From positions 248,001-312,000 of the forward strand of contig NZ_JAZIBG010000019.1 of NCBI RefSeq assembly GCF_036621135.1: a DNA stretch of 64,000 nucleotides, read 5' to 3'. This DNA is from Aquincola agrisoli (GTDB lineage Bacteria > Pseudomonadota > Gammaproteobacteria > Burkholderiales > Burkholderiaceae_C). Made by a program: the position numbers and the translations under genes. Below are positions 18,991 through 27,835 of this stretch, piece after piece (the first letter of the stretch is position 1; each line of letters starts with the position of its first letter). The notes below the pieces were generated by a model, which was not told the origin of the DNA, did no database searches, and saw only the letters and a list, made by a program, of their open reading frames with translations.

Positions 18991-19725
18991 ATGCATCGAT
19001 TTTCACTGCCCGGATCACGGGGCGGCGGGCTTGCCATTGCCGTTTTTTGGCTGGGTGTCGCTGCCTCGTCTGGCGCAACCGACACGCACGCCGTTGCCGC
19101 CCCCGCCGTGGCGGTGCCGCCGGCGTACGTCTACCGGATCGTCCGTGGCGACGAGCTGAACTTCCGCTTCCTCTACACGCCGGAGCTGAACACCGTGGCC
19201 ACGGTGCGCTCCGACGGCCGCGTGGCGCTGCCGCTGGCCGGCGAGCTGGAGGTCGAGGGCCTGAGCGTGGCCGAGCTGACGGCGCTGCTGGCGCAGCGTC
19301 TTGAAAGCAGCGTGAAGCGCTTCGAGGTCTCGATCAACGTCGCCGGCGCGGCATCGCAGCGGGTGTTCGTGGGCGGTGAAGTCGCGCGTCCCGGCGTGCA
19401 GCCTTTGCTCGGGCCGCTGACCGCGCTGCAGGCCGTGATGGCCGCGGAGGGCTTCCGCGAAACGGCCCAGCCGCGTGAGGTCGTGCTGATGCGCCGTGGC
19501 GAGCGCGGCGAGCGCCAGATGGTGAAGCTCGACCTCGATGCCGCGCTGGCCGGGGGCGACCTGTCGCAGGACGTCCTGCTGCAGCCGTACGACGTGGTGG
19601 TGGTTCCGCGCAGCGGCATCGCGAACCTCAACCTCTGGATCGACCAGTACGTGCGGCGCAACCTGCCGATCAGCGTGGGCTTTTCCTACTCGATCAACCG
19701 CGACGGGGTGGGGGTGCAGCGATGA
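18991..19725 (+). CDS. Polysaccharide export outer-membrane protein (Wza/Poly_export family)
   Basis: A 244-residue protein with a signal peptide (hydrophobic LAIAVFWLGVAASSG) and a Poly_export domain (about 45-130; YRIVRGDELNFRFLYTPELN, TVRSDGRVALPLAGELEVEG). A SLBB-like segment (about 130-225; FVGGEVARPGVQPL, YDVVVVPRSGIANLN) follows. It would form the outer-membrane conduit for the exopolysaccharide. Unlike classic Wza, no lipobox cysteine is visible. The stop overlaps the next gene's start (ATGA), and it heads the polysaccharide operon. Confidence 0.9.
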   Translation: MHRFSLPGSRGGGLAIAVFWLGVAASSGATDTHAVAAPAVAVPPAYVYRIVRGDELNFRFLYTPELNTVATVRSDGRVALPLAGELEVEGLSVAELTALLAQRLESSVKRFEVSINVAGAASQRVFVGGEVARPGVQPLLGPLTALQAVMAAEGFRETAQPREVVLMRRGERGERQMVKLDLDAALAGGDLSQDVLLQPYDVVVVPRSGIANLNLWIDQYVRRNLPISVGFSYSINRDGVGVQR

Positions 19726-21251
19726 AGAACGAGTGGGCCGCGACCGTGGTCATGCCCGAGCTCGCAGCAGTGCACAACGATCTCGCACGCCTGTCGGCCC
19801 CCGCGCTGGGCAGCTCGCGCCTGTCGCTGCGCGAGTTCCTGAACACCGCCTTCTGCGACCGGCGCCGCATCGCGCTGGCCTTCCTGGCGGCCATGGCGCT
19901 CACGGTGCTGGCGTCGTTCATGCCGTCGCCCCGGTACACCGCGGAGTCCTCGCTGCTGCTGCGGCTGGGGCGGGAGTACATGTACCGGCCAGAGGTCGGC
20001 GCGGCCGCCGCCGCGTCACCGATCGCCTACGACAGCCGCGAGACGCTGCGCGCCGAGGTCGAGATCCTGAACAGCCGCGACATCAAGGAAGCGGCGGTCG
20101 ACCGGATCGGCCCGGCGGTCGTCTATCCGTGGCTCGCGAAGGACGCGAAGTCGGCAGCCGAGCTGCGCGACCAGGCGGTGCTCGAGCTGCAGCATGGCTT
20201 CGACGCCAAGCTGATCAAGGACTCCAACGTCGCCGTGCTCACCTTCACGCACCGCGATCCCGAGATGGCGGCCCGCGTGCTGGCCCAGATCACCGAGGCC
20301 TACCTCGATCACCGCCGCACGATCTTCAGCCCGGCGTCGCTCGGCACCGCGCAGGCCAAGGCGGACGAGCTGGCCGGCCGGCTGCGGTCGCTCGAGACGC
20401 GGCTGGAGGCGTTCAAGAAGGACAAGGGGATCCAGTCGTTCAGCGAGCAGCAGAGCCTGCTGATCACGCAGCGCAACGGCATCGAGATGCGACTCGGCGA
20501 CATCGAGCAGCAGCTGGCGCAGACGGCCGGCCGCGCGGCGTCGCTGCGCAGCAGCCTGGGCGGCATGAACGACCAGATGACGCTGTCCTCGGAAACGCAG
20601 CGCAGCGAAGCGCTGGACAGTGCCCGCAAGTCGCTGCTCGACCTGAAGCTGAAGGAACGCGACCTGTCGTCGAAGTTCTCAGACGACGTGCCGATGGTGC
20701 AGGACGTGCGTGCCGACATCGCCCGCACCGAGGCCTTCATCGCCGACCTCCAGCGCAACCCCGAACGGCTGGTCCGCACGGGGCGCAGCCCGGTGCTCGA
20801 CAGCATCGAGTCCGACTGGCTGCGCACGCTGGCGGAGCAGCGGCAGGCCAACGCCAGCCGCGCGACGCTGAAGGCACAGCGCGAGGCGATCGACCAGCGT
20901 CTGCAGCGCCTCGCGTCGAGCCAGCGCGAACTGCAGGTGCTGGAGCGCGAGCGCAAGCTGGTGGAAGATACCTACCAGGGCGCGATGCAGCGGCTCGAGG
21001 AGGAGCGGGTCATCCATGGGCTGGAGCGCGACCGCCGGTCCAGCGTCAGCGTGGTCCAGGCGCCGCGCGTGCCGCTCGAGGGCCGCAACCTGCAGCCGAT
21101 CATCCTGGCGGTGGGCGCCGTGCTCAGCGTGGTGTGCGCGCTGCTGGTGGCCTTCGTCACTGCACTGCTGCGCGACACCTTCATCTCGCCCGAGCAGGTC
21201 CCGCGCGAACTCGGCCTGCCGCTGCTGGCCGCCGTGCCACTCGTCCGCTGA
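19722..21251 (+). CDS. Wzz/GumC-like polysaccharide co-polymerase without kinase domain
   Basis: A 509-residue inner-membrane protein. A transmembrane helix near residues 46-66 (IALAFLAAMALTVLASFM) is followed by a Wzz domain, a long periplasmic coiled coil (about 195-440, rich in Arg/Glu/Gln/Leu) and a second helix near 460-485 (IILAVGAVLSVVCALLVAFV). It sets chain length and links Wzy to export. It lacks the C-terminal tyrosine-kinase domain of Wzc; the only CpsD-like ATPase in the locus is fused to the glycosyltransferase four genes downstream. Confidence 0.9.
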   Translation: MKNEWAATVVMPELAAVHNDLARLSAPALGSSRLSLREFLNTAFCDRRRIALAFLAAMALTVLASFMPSPRYTAESSLLLRLGREYMYRPEVGAAAAASPIAYDSRETLRAEVEILNSRDIKEAAVDRIGPAVVYPWLAKDAKSAAELRDQAVLELQHGFDAKLIKDSNVAVLTFTHRDPEMAARVLAQITEAYLDHRRTIFSPASLGTAQAKADELAGRLRSLETRLEAFKKDKGIQSFSEQQSLLITQRNGIEMRLGDIEQQLAQTAGRAASLRSSLGGMNDQMTLSSETQRSEALDSARKSLLDLKLKERDLSSKFSDDVPMVQDVRADIARTEAFIADLQRNPERLVRTGRSPVLDSIESDWLRTLAEQRQANASRATLKAQREAIDQRLQRLASSQRELQVLERERKLVEDTYQGAMQRLEEERVIHGLERDRRSSVSVVQAPRVPLEGRNLQPIILAVGAVLSVVCALLVAFVTALLRDTFISPEQVPRELGLPLLAAVPLVR

Positions 21252-21260
21252 GGCGGCACG

Positions 21261-22412
21261 ATGGTGGACGCCTTCACGGCCCGTGACGAGGCCGCCGGTC
21301 CGTCACGCCGCCGCGCCCTCCGGCGCGCGGTGGGCGCCGGCCTGGCGCTGGCGTTCGGCACGACGGCGCAGGCCGCCGCGCCGCGGCCTGCGCTGCGCCG
21401 CGGCGTCAACCTGACGCACTGGTTCGACTACGCGCGCAACCGCGGGGTCTCGCCGGAGGAGATGCAGGAGCTGGCGCGTTCGGGCTTCGACCACGTGCGG
21501 CTGCCGTTCGATCCGGTCGTGCTCGGCTGGCGCGATGCGGCGATGCCCGATCTGCGCGGGCTGCGTGCCGGCGCCGAGAGGGCGATCGCGGCCGGGCTCG
21601 ACGTGGTGATCGACCTGCACATGGTCCACGAGACCAAGGTGGCGATCGAACAGGCCCCGCGGCTGGAAGACGGGCTGGTGGCGCTCTGGTCGCACGTCGC
21701 GTCGGCGTTCGCCGACCTGCCACCCGCGCATGTGGCGTTCGAGCTCTACAACGAGCCGCAGTACTACGGCTGGCGCGAGCGCCGCTGGCCCGCGCTGCAG
21801 CGGCGCCTGCTGGCCGCGGTGCGCGGGCATGCGTTCCGACACCTGGTGCTGCTGACCGGCGCGCGCGGCGGCAGCGCGGACGGCCTGATGGCGCTGCCGC
21901 CGGACGGCGACCCGTGGGTCGCCTACACCTTCCACTTCTACCTGCCCTACCTGTTCACGCACCAGGGCATGGACTGGCTCGACGAACGCCACACCACCGC
22001 GGGCCTGTGGACCGGCATCGGCTATCCCGCCAGCGCCGCGGTGGATGCCGAACCGCGCCTGAAGAAGCCGCACCGCCGGGCGCACCGGGAGCTGCAGGCC
22101 TACCGCGACGAGCGATGGGGCCCCGAGCGCATCGCCGGCGAGTTCACCGCGGTCGCGGCCTGGGCCCGGCGCCACGGCGTGACGGTGGTGTGCAACGAGT
22201 TCGGCGTGGTGCGGGCCGGCGTGGCGCCGGCCGCCCGCTACCGCTGGATCGGCGACGTGCGCCAGGCGCTCGAGCAGGCCGGCTTCGGCTGGACGGTCTG
22301 GGACTATGCCGACATCTTCGGGATCGCGGTCGACACCGGCGGTGCGGATGGCCTGCCGCGCCGGCTGGAGCCCGCGGCCCGGGTCGCGCTCGGCCTGAGG
22401 GCAGCACCATGA
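21261..22412 (+). CDS. Glycoside hydrolase family 5 (cellulase-like), exported
   Basis: A 383-residue protein with a Tat-like signal (SRRRALRRAVGAGLALAFG, cleaved near AQAAA) and a (beta/alpha)8 GH5 catalytic domain beginning with RRGVNLTHWFDYA. The acid/base glutamate is Glu165 in FELYNEPQYYG and the nucleophile Glu313 in VCNEFGVVRAG. It should cleave beta-linked glycans in the periplasm. Inside an export locus it probably trims or releases the organism's own exopolysaccharide rather than digesting plant cellulose. The ATGA overlap with the polymerase gene supports this. Confidence 0.87.
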   Translation: MVDAFTARDEAAGPSRRRALRRAVGAGLALAFGTTAQAAAPRPALRRGVNLTHWFDYARNRGVSPEEMQELARSGFDHVRLPFDPVVLGWRDAAMPDLRGLRAGAERAIAAGLDVVIDLHMVHETKVAIEQAPRLEDGLVALWSHVASAFADLPPAHVAFELYNEPQYYGWRERRWPALQRRLLAAVRGHAFRHLVLLTGARGGSADGLMALPPDGDPWVAYTFHFYLPYLFTHQGMDWLDERHTTAGLWTGIGYPASAAVDAEPRLKKPHRRAHRELQAYRDERWGPERIAGEFTAVAAWARRHGVTVVCNEFGVVRAGVAPAARYRWIGDVRQALEQAGFGWTVWDYADIFGIAVDTGGADGLPRRLEPAARVALGLRAAP

Positions 22413-23707
22413 CGCCGGCGCCCGGCGTCCGCTGGCGGCGCGTGGCCGCGTGCCTGTTCGGCCTGGGCCTCGCGGCCTACCTGGGTCTGTCGGCCTCCAG
22501 CCTGTTCGCGCTGGGCATCCCCTACGACGCGCCCTACGGGCCCATGCCGGCCAAGATCCATCCGGGCACCTACCTCACGCTGCTGGCGCTCTTCATCGCG
22601 CTGTGCAGCCATGGCAACCCGCTCGGCGTCGCGCTGAGGCTGCTCGGCCAGCAGCCGCTGGTGGCGGTCTACCTCGCGAGCGTGGTGTACCTGCTGGCCT
22701 ATTCGGTGCTGCGCTATGGGCCGTCGGGGGCCGCGTTCGTGATCGACACGCTGATCATGGCCGGGCTCTGCCTGCTCACGACGATGCTGTTCGAGGCGCG
22801 GTGGCAGCGCCGCTTCCTCGCCCTCATCGGCTTCACGCTGGTGGCGAACGCGCTGCTCGGGCTGGGCGAGGCGCTGGCGCAGGCGCGCCTGGTGCCGTTG
22901 CGGCTGGCCGGCGGCCCGGAGATGCTGGACGAGTACTTCCGCGCGTCGGCCCTGCTGGGCCATCCGCTGATGAACGCGCAGACCACCGCTTCGCTGCTGC
23001 CGGTGGTGCTGCTGCTGCCCGCCCCGCGCGTGCTGCGGTACGCCATGGGCCTGGCGATGGTGCTCAGCCTGCTGGCCTTCGGCGGCCGCACGTCGTTCGC
23101 GGTGGCGCTGCTCATGTACGGCAGCTACGCCGTGTTCCGTCTCGTCGATGCCCTGGCGCGCGGGCGCCTGAGCTACCTGCAGCTCACCGGCGGCAGCGTG
23201 GGCCTTGGCCTGCTGATGGCATTGACGGTCGGGGTGGTCGCGGGCAGTGGTCTGGGCGAGCGCATCTTCAACGGCCTGGTCTGGGACAACAGCGCCAGCG
23301 TGCGCATGCGCGTGTGGGGCGTGTTCGACTTCATGGGCGCCGACCAGATCCTCTTCGGGACCAGCCCCGACGAGATGGCCAAGCTGATGATCCGCCTCGG
23401 CCTCGATGCGCCGGTCGAGGCGATCGAGAACTTCTGGCTCGTGCTGTTCATCCAGTTCGGCGTGGCGGGCTTCGTGCCCTTTTTCATCGGGTTCGGCTGC
23501 CTGCTGCGCTGGCTCTGGCGGCGGGCCTTCGGGGCGCTGCGCGTCGCGCTGCTGACCTTCGTCGTCATCTCGTCCACCACCAACTCGCTGGCCAGCAAGA
23601 CCGTGGGGCTGAGCCTGCTGTGCTGCGTGGTGGCCTCCGCCGCGTCGCTGAGGCCCCGGCCGTCGGTTCAGCACCTCCCCTTCACCTCCTTGCGTACGAA
23701 CCCGTGA
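22409..23707 (+). CDS. O-antigen ligase/Wzy-like polysaccharide polymerase
   Basis: A 432-residue integral membrane protein with about ten to twelve hydrophobic helices and one large periplasmic loop region around LGERIFNGLVWDNSASVRMR. The layout and the RVWGVFDFMG segment resemble the O-antigen ligase/Wzy superfamily. It is expected to polymerise undecaprenyl-linked repeat units at the outer face of the inner membrane. It overlaps the GH5 stop (ATGA) and its own stop overlaps the GTG of the next gene. Sequence conservation in this family is low, so polymerase versus ligase is decided by context. Confidence 0.82.
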   Translation: MTPAPGVRWRRVAACLFGLGLAAYLGLSASSLFALGIPYDAPYGPMPAKIHPGTYLTLLALFIALCSHGNPLGVALRLLGQQPLVAVYLASVVYLLAYSVLRYGPSGAAFVIDTLIMAGLCLLTTMLFEARWQRRFLALIGFTLVANALLGLGEALAQARLVPLRLAGGPEMLDEYFRASALLGHPLMNAQTTASLLPVVLLLPAPRVLRYAMGLAMVLSLLAFGGRTSFAVALLMYGSYAVFRLVDALARGRLSYLQLTGGSVGLGLLMALTVGVVAGSGLGERIFNGLVWDNSASVRMRVWGVFDFMGADQILFGTSPDEMAKLMIRLGLDAPVEAIENFWLVLFIQFGVAGFVPFFIGFGCLLRWLWRRAFGALRVALLTFVVISSTTNSLASKTVGLSLLCCVVASAASLRPRPSVQHLPFTSLRTNP

Positions 23708-26367
23708 AGCCCATCCACATCCGCATGTTCTATCCGGCCGATCCCGTTGGCGTGGTGCCTGGCGGGATCGACACCTTCATCCGCGGCATCATCAAGTCGG
23801 CGCCCGAGGACCTGCGCTTCAGCCTGGTGGGCATGACGACCGACCCGCAGGCGCGCCCGCTCGGGCAGTGGACCCGCTGCGTGCTCGGCGACGTGGAGTT
23901 CGACTTCCATCCGCTGGTGGCCGTGGAGCATGCCGGCCGGCGCGGCGCGCTGCCGCTGTCGGCCCGCTACACGTATGCGCTGTGGAAGCACCACGTGAAG
24001 CTGGCGCGCGGCGCCGACGTGTTCGACTTCCACCGCATCGAGCCCTGCCTGCCGCTGCGCGGCTTCGCGCAGCCGATGAACGTGTTCTTCCACCAGGACC
24101 CGGAGGTCGTGCGCTCGGCCCAGTCCGACATGCTGTGGCGGCGCATGCCCGGCCTCTACGGCAGCCTGGAGGCCAGGCTCGTCCCGGAGTTCGCGTCCAT
24201 CTGGTGCGTGCGCGAGACGGGCGTGCACACCCTGCGCCAGCGTTACCCCGCGCAGGAGGACGACATCCGGTTCCTCCCGACCTGGGTCGACAACGCGGTG
24301 TTCACGCCGCCCAACGCGGCACAGCGCGAGCGTGCGCGCAACATCGTCCAGCAGCGGCTCGGGCTCGATGCCCAGGCCGAGTACGTCATCAGCGTCGGGC
24401 GGCTCGACTCGCAGAAGGATCCGCTGCTGCTGCTCGGCGCCGTGGCGCGGCTGCGCTCGCTCGGCCGGCACGTGCAGTTGCTCGTGGTCGGCGACGGGGC
24501 GCTGCGCGGCGCGATGGCCGATGCCGCGGTGGGCTGGGGCATCGAGCCGCACGTGCATTTCCTCGGCCTGCGGCGGCCCGCCGAGATCGCCAACCTGCTG
24601 CGTGCCAGCGATGCCTTCGCGCTGTCATCCGCGTACGAGGGCATGCCGATCGCGGTGCTGGAGGCGCTGGCCTCGGGCCTGCCGGTGGCGACGACCGACG
24701 TCGGCGAAGTGCGCCGCGTGGTGCTGCCCGGCACCAACGGCCTGATCGCCACCGACCGCACCGAGGCCGCGTTCGCCGAATGCCTGGCGCAGGTGCTGGA
24801 CCACCGCGACCAGTGGCGCGGCGCGCCCGCCGCGGACGCGGTCGTTCCGTACCAGCCGGAGACCGTGCTGGCGCCGGTCTACGAGACCTACCGCCGGCTG
24901 GGCGAGCGCTACCGCCTGCGCTTCACCGGCACCGATGCCGCCTACCAGCCGCGCCATCGCGGCGTGGTGGTGGGCATGCCCGTCGACGTGATCTCGCGCG
25001 ACCGTGTCCGTCGCGTGCTGATGCGCTGGGCGCTCAAGCGCGAATCGCGCTACGTGTGCTTCTGCAACGTGCATTCGCTGGTGGCCGCCAGGAGCGACAC
25101 GGCGCATCGCCGGGTCATCGAGCAGGCCGACATGGCGCTGCCCGACGGGGCCCCGGTGGCGTGGACGCTGGCGCGCAACGGCTTCCCGCGGCAGACGCGC
25201 ATCGACGGGCCGTCGAAGATGTGGTCGCTGTGCCGCGAGGCGGAGATGATGAACGTGCGCATCGGCCTGTTCGGCAGCACCGCGCAGACGCTGGAGCGTC
25301 TGCGCGAACGGCTGCAGTCGGCGTTTCCCGCGCTGCAGATCGGCTACATGGGGTCGCCCCCGTTCCGCGAGCTGACGCCGGACGAGGACCAGGCGGTGTG
25401 CGACGCCATCAACGACGCCAACGTCGGCCTGCTGTTCGTCGGCCTCGGCTGCCCCAAGCAGGAGGCCTGGATGGCGCGGCACCGCGGCCGCATCCGCTCG
25501 GTGATGCTGGGCGTGGGAGCGGCCTTCGATTTCCACGCGGGCACGGTCTCGCGCGCGCCCGAGTGGGTGCAGCACAGCGGGCTGGAATGGCTGCACCGGC
25601 TCGGGTCGGAGCCGCGCCGGCTGTGGCGCCGCTACCTCGTCTCCAACTCGTCCTTCGTGATGCGCACGGCCCGCGACGCCGCGCGCAAGCCGCGGTACGG
25701 CCTGCCCAACCGACGCGTCGCACCGCCCGGCGCGCGTTATGGCGGTATTGAAAGAAGACGTTCCATGAAGCATGAAGTCCAGTTCTCGCAGATGGGCGAT
25801 CTGCGCCTGCGCATCGACGCCATGCTGCCGCGCGGCCGCGCCGGCCGGGTGGTCGGCTTCATCTCCAGCGGCTCGGGCGAAGGCACCAGCACGCTGGCGC
25901 GGGCCTATGTGCAGGCCGTCACGCAGGGCACGGGGCGGCGTGCGCTGCTGCTGACGGAATCGGCCTGGTCGGGCCGCAGCGTGCTGGTCGCGCTGTCGCA
26001 GGCCGAGGGCGACGGCCAGGCGGAGATCCGGCAGACGGCCCATGGCTGGTGGCTCGGCTCGCTGCTCAGCGAGCAGGCCGAGACCTCCCAGGAACTCGCG
26101 CTGCAGCGCGAGGCCTCGTGGGACATGCTGCGCCGGTCGTTCGACGAGATCGTGATCGACATGCCCGCGGCGTCGCGGTCGCGGGCGGGCCTGCTGATCG
26201 CGCCGCACTGCGACGGCGTGGTGGTGGTGCTGGAGGCGCAGAAGACCCGCCGTCCCGTGGTCGACAACCTGCTGGCGGAGTTGCGCGCGGTGCACGCGCG
26301 GCCGCTGGGTGCGGTGCTCAACAAGCGGCAGTTCCACCTGCCCGAGAGCCTCTACCGCAGGCTGTGA
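23704..26367 (+). CDS. Three-domain fusion: GT4 glycosyltransferase / WecG-TagA-CpsF (GT26) glycosyltransferase / CpsD-like ATPase
   Basis: One uninterrupted 887-residue frame. Residues about 1-415 are a GT4 transferase with the EX7E pair Glu312/Glu320 (YEGMPIAVLEAL). Residues about 418-670 are a WecG/TagA/CpsF-type GT26 transferase with MALPDGAPVAW, GLGCPKQEAWMA (580-591) and GVGAAFDFHAGTVSRAPEW (603-621). Residues about 688-887 are a CpsD/BY-kinase-like P-loop domain with VGFISSGSGEGTSTLARAY. The Walker A lysine is replaced by Thr728, and there is no C-terminal tyrosine cluster. The start is a GTG overlapping the polymerase stop (GTGA). An internal ATG at 25765 with a good ribosome-binding site could also yield the ATPase alone. 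Confidence 0.85.
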   Translation: MKPIHIRMFYPADPVGVVPGGIDTFIRGIIKSAPEDLRFSLVGMTTDPQARPLGQWTRCVLGDVEFDFHPLVAVEHAGRRGALPLSARYTYALWKHHVKLARGADVFDFHRIEPCLPLRGFAQPMNVFFHQDPEVVRSAQSDMLWRRMPGLYGSLEARLVPEFASIWCVRETGVHTLRQRYPAQEDDIRFLPTWVDNAVFTPPNAAQRERARNIVQQRLGLDAQAEYVISVGRLDSQKDPLLLLGAVARLRSLGRHVQLLVVGDGALRGAMADAAVGWGIEPHVHFLGLRRPAEIANLLRASDAFALSSAYEGMPIAVLEALASGLPVATTDVGEVRRVVLPGTNGLIATDRTEAAFAECLAQVLDHRDQWRGAPAADAVVPYQPETVLAPVYETYRRLGERYRLRFTGTDAAYQPRHRGVVVGMPVDVISRDRVRRVLMRWALKRESRYVCFCNVHSLVAARSDTAHRRVIEQADMALPDGAPVAWTLARNGFPRQTRIDGPSKMWSLCREAEMMNVRIGLFGSTAQTLERLRERLQSAFPALQIGYMGSPPFRELTPDEDQAVCDAINDANVGLLFVGLGCPKQEAWMARHRGRIRSVMLGVGAAFDFHAGTVSRAPEWVQHSGLEWLHRLGSEPRRLWRRYLVSNSSFVMRTARDAARKPRYGLPNRRVAPPGARYGGIERRRSMKHEVQFSQMGDLRLRIDAMLPRGRAGRVVGFISSGSGEGTSTLARAYVQAVTQGTGRRALLLTESAWSGRSVLVALSQAEGDGQAEIRQTAHGWWLGSLLSEQAETSQELALQREASWDMLRRSFDEIVIDMPAASRSRAGLLIAPHCDGVVVVLEAQKTRRPVVDNLLAELRAVHARPLGAVLNKRQFHLPESLYRRL
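25751..25767 (+). promoter_or_regulatory. Possible internal ribosome-binding site and start for the CpsD-like domain
   Basis: AAAGAAG (25751-25757) lies 7 bp before an in-frame ATG (25765-25767), exactly at the junction between the GT26 domain and the P-loop domain. No stop codon separates the domains, so any free ATPase would be an extra product beside the fusion. This is inferred from the sequence only. Confidence 0.45.
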
Positions 26368-26369
26368 GC

Positions 26370-27833
26370 ATGGCCGAGCATTGCACGCCATCGAGGGACC
26401 GCCGGCCGCTGCGCATCCGCGCCGGTGCGCCCGGCGCGGCGCCGTCCCCCTGGCTGCCGCGCCTGGCTGCGGCATTGCAGGGGGTGGACGGCGTCGAGCT
26501 GGTGGCGAGCGGCAGCGCGGCTGCCGCCGACATCGTGCTGGACACCGGGGAGGCCGGTGCGCCGGTCGTGCGCGGCAGCGAGCGTCGATGGGCCATCGTC
26601 GACGCGAAGCACCGCCTGCTGGCCGGCGATGCCGCCTGGTGGTGTTCACTCTCGCAGGCGCAGGGCGTCGACATGACGCTGATCGAGGAAGCGGCGGGCG
26701 GCTGGTGCGCCCTGCGACGCAGCCATGCCACCGGCCCGCTCGCACAGGGTGACGGTCTGCAGGAGGCGCATGCCGCGCTGGTGGCGATGCTCGTGCAGGC
26801 GCTGGTCGACGTGCGGCTGGGCGTGGCGCCGGACGCCGGGTGCCTGCTCCCCGCCCCGCGGCCGCCGGTGCGCCGGGGCGCGTGGCTGAGCCGGCTCCAG
26901 TCGCGATGGGCCCGCGGCCTGCGGCGCCAGCGGTCGCGCTGGCTGACGGAGCACTGGCGCGTAGGGGTCGTCGACCAGCCGATCCATGCGCTGCTGCAGG
27001 CCGAGACGATGCCTCCCATCCAATGGCTGACGCCGCCGGACGACGCCGGCTATTGGGCCGACCCGTTCGGCATGCCGGGCCACCCCGGCCTGCTGTTCTG
27101 CGAGCGCTACGACGAACGCACCTCGCTCGGCCACCTGGAGTGCCTGCGGCTCCACGGGTCGCGCATCGAAGTGGCCGGCCGCCTGCCGGTGGGGCGCGGC
27201 CATGCCTCGTTCCCCAACGTCTTCGAGGCCGATGGCCAGGTGTACGGGCTGGCCGAGACCGCCGCCGACCGGGAGTGCGTCCTGCACCGCGTCGGGCCGC
27301 AGGGGCAGTGGGTGCCCGTGGCCACGGTGTTGCACGGGGTGGCGGCGGCCGACCCGGCGATCTTCCGCTGGCAAGGACGCTGGTGGCTGGCCTTCACCGA
27401 CCTGGACCGCGGCACCTGGGACAACCTGTGCCTCTACCACGCCGAGCGCATCGAAGGGCCCTGGCGGCCTCACCTCAACAACCCGGTGAAGGTCGACGTG
27501 GCCGGCGCACGCATGGCCGGCGGCTGCTTCGAGCACGAGGGCCGGCTGTACCGGCCGGGGCAGGACTGCCGCGCGGGTTACGGGCACGCCCTGGCGCTCT
27601 ACCGCGTCGACGAAGTGGGCCCGGCGCACTACCGCGAGACCCTGGTGCGCCGGCTCGCGCCGCACGCCCGCGGCGAGGCGCCCGAAGGGCTGCACACGCT
27701 GACGGCGTGGGGCGAGCGCACCCTGGTCGACGGCAAGAAGCTGCGCTTCAACCTCCTGGCCCTGCGCCTCAAGCTCGGCCGCCGCAGCACGCAGGGCCGG
27801 CAGGCCGGCCCGGCCGTGCAGAAAGGGATCTGA
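26370..27833 (+). CDS. GINT1-like (glucosamine inositolphosphorylceramide transferase N-domain type) protein
   Basis: A 487-residue protein starting 2 bp after the fusion gene's stop. Residues about 1-180 resemble a formyltransferase-like or transferase-like alpha/beta region. Residues about 205-470 form a beta-propeller-like domain with WADPFGMPGHPGLLFCERYD, HASFPNVFEADGQVYGL, WWLAFTDLDRGTWDNLCLYH, HLNNPVKVDVAGAR and YRPGQDCRAGYG. This pattern fits the bacterial relatives of the plant GINT1 N-terminal domain and the GH43/arabinanase fold. Its job in exopolysaccharide synthesis is unknown; modifying or transferring a sugar in the repeat unit is inferred from context. Confidence 0.75.
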   Translation: MAEHCTPSRDRRPLRIRAGAPGAAPSPWLPRLAAALQGVDGVELVASGSAAAADIVLDTGEAGAPVVRGSERRWAIVDAKHRLLAGDAAWWCSLSQAQGVDMTLIEEAAGGWCALRRSHATGPLAQGDGLQEAHAALVAMLVQALVDVRLGVAPDAGCLLPAPRPPVRRGAWLSRLQSRWARGLRRQRSRWLTEHWRVGVVDQPIHALLQAETMPPIQWLTPPDDAGYWADPFGMPGHPGLLFCERYDERTSLGHLECLRLHGSRIEVAGRLPVGRGHASFPNVFEADGQVYGLAETAADRECVLHRVGPQGQWVPVATVLHGVAAADPAIFRWQGRWWLAFTDLDRGTWDNLCLYHAERIEGPWRPHLNNPVKVDVAGARMAGGCFEHEGRLYRPGQDCRAGYGHALALYRVDEVGPAHYRETLVRRLAPHARGEAPEGLHTLTAWGERTLVDGKKLRFNLLALRLKLGRRSTQGRQAGPAVQKGI

Positions 27834-27835
27834 GC

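Noticed and set aside
22450..23703. In-frame upstream extension of the glycosyltransferase fusion
   Set aside because: This part overlaps the Wzy-like gene in another frame and has no domain; the GTG at 23704 overlapping the polymerase stop is the sensible start.
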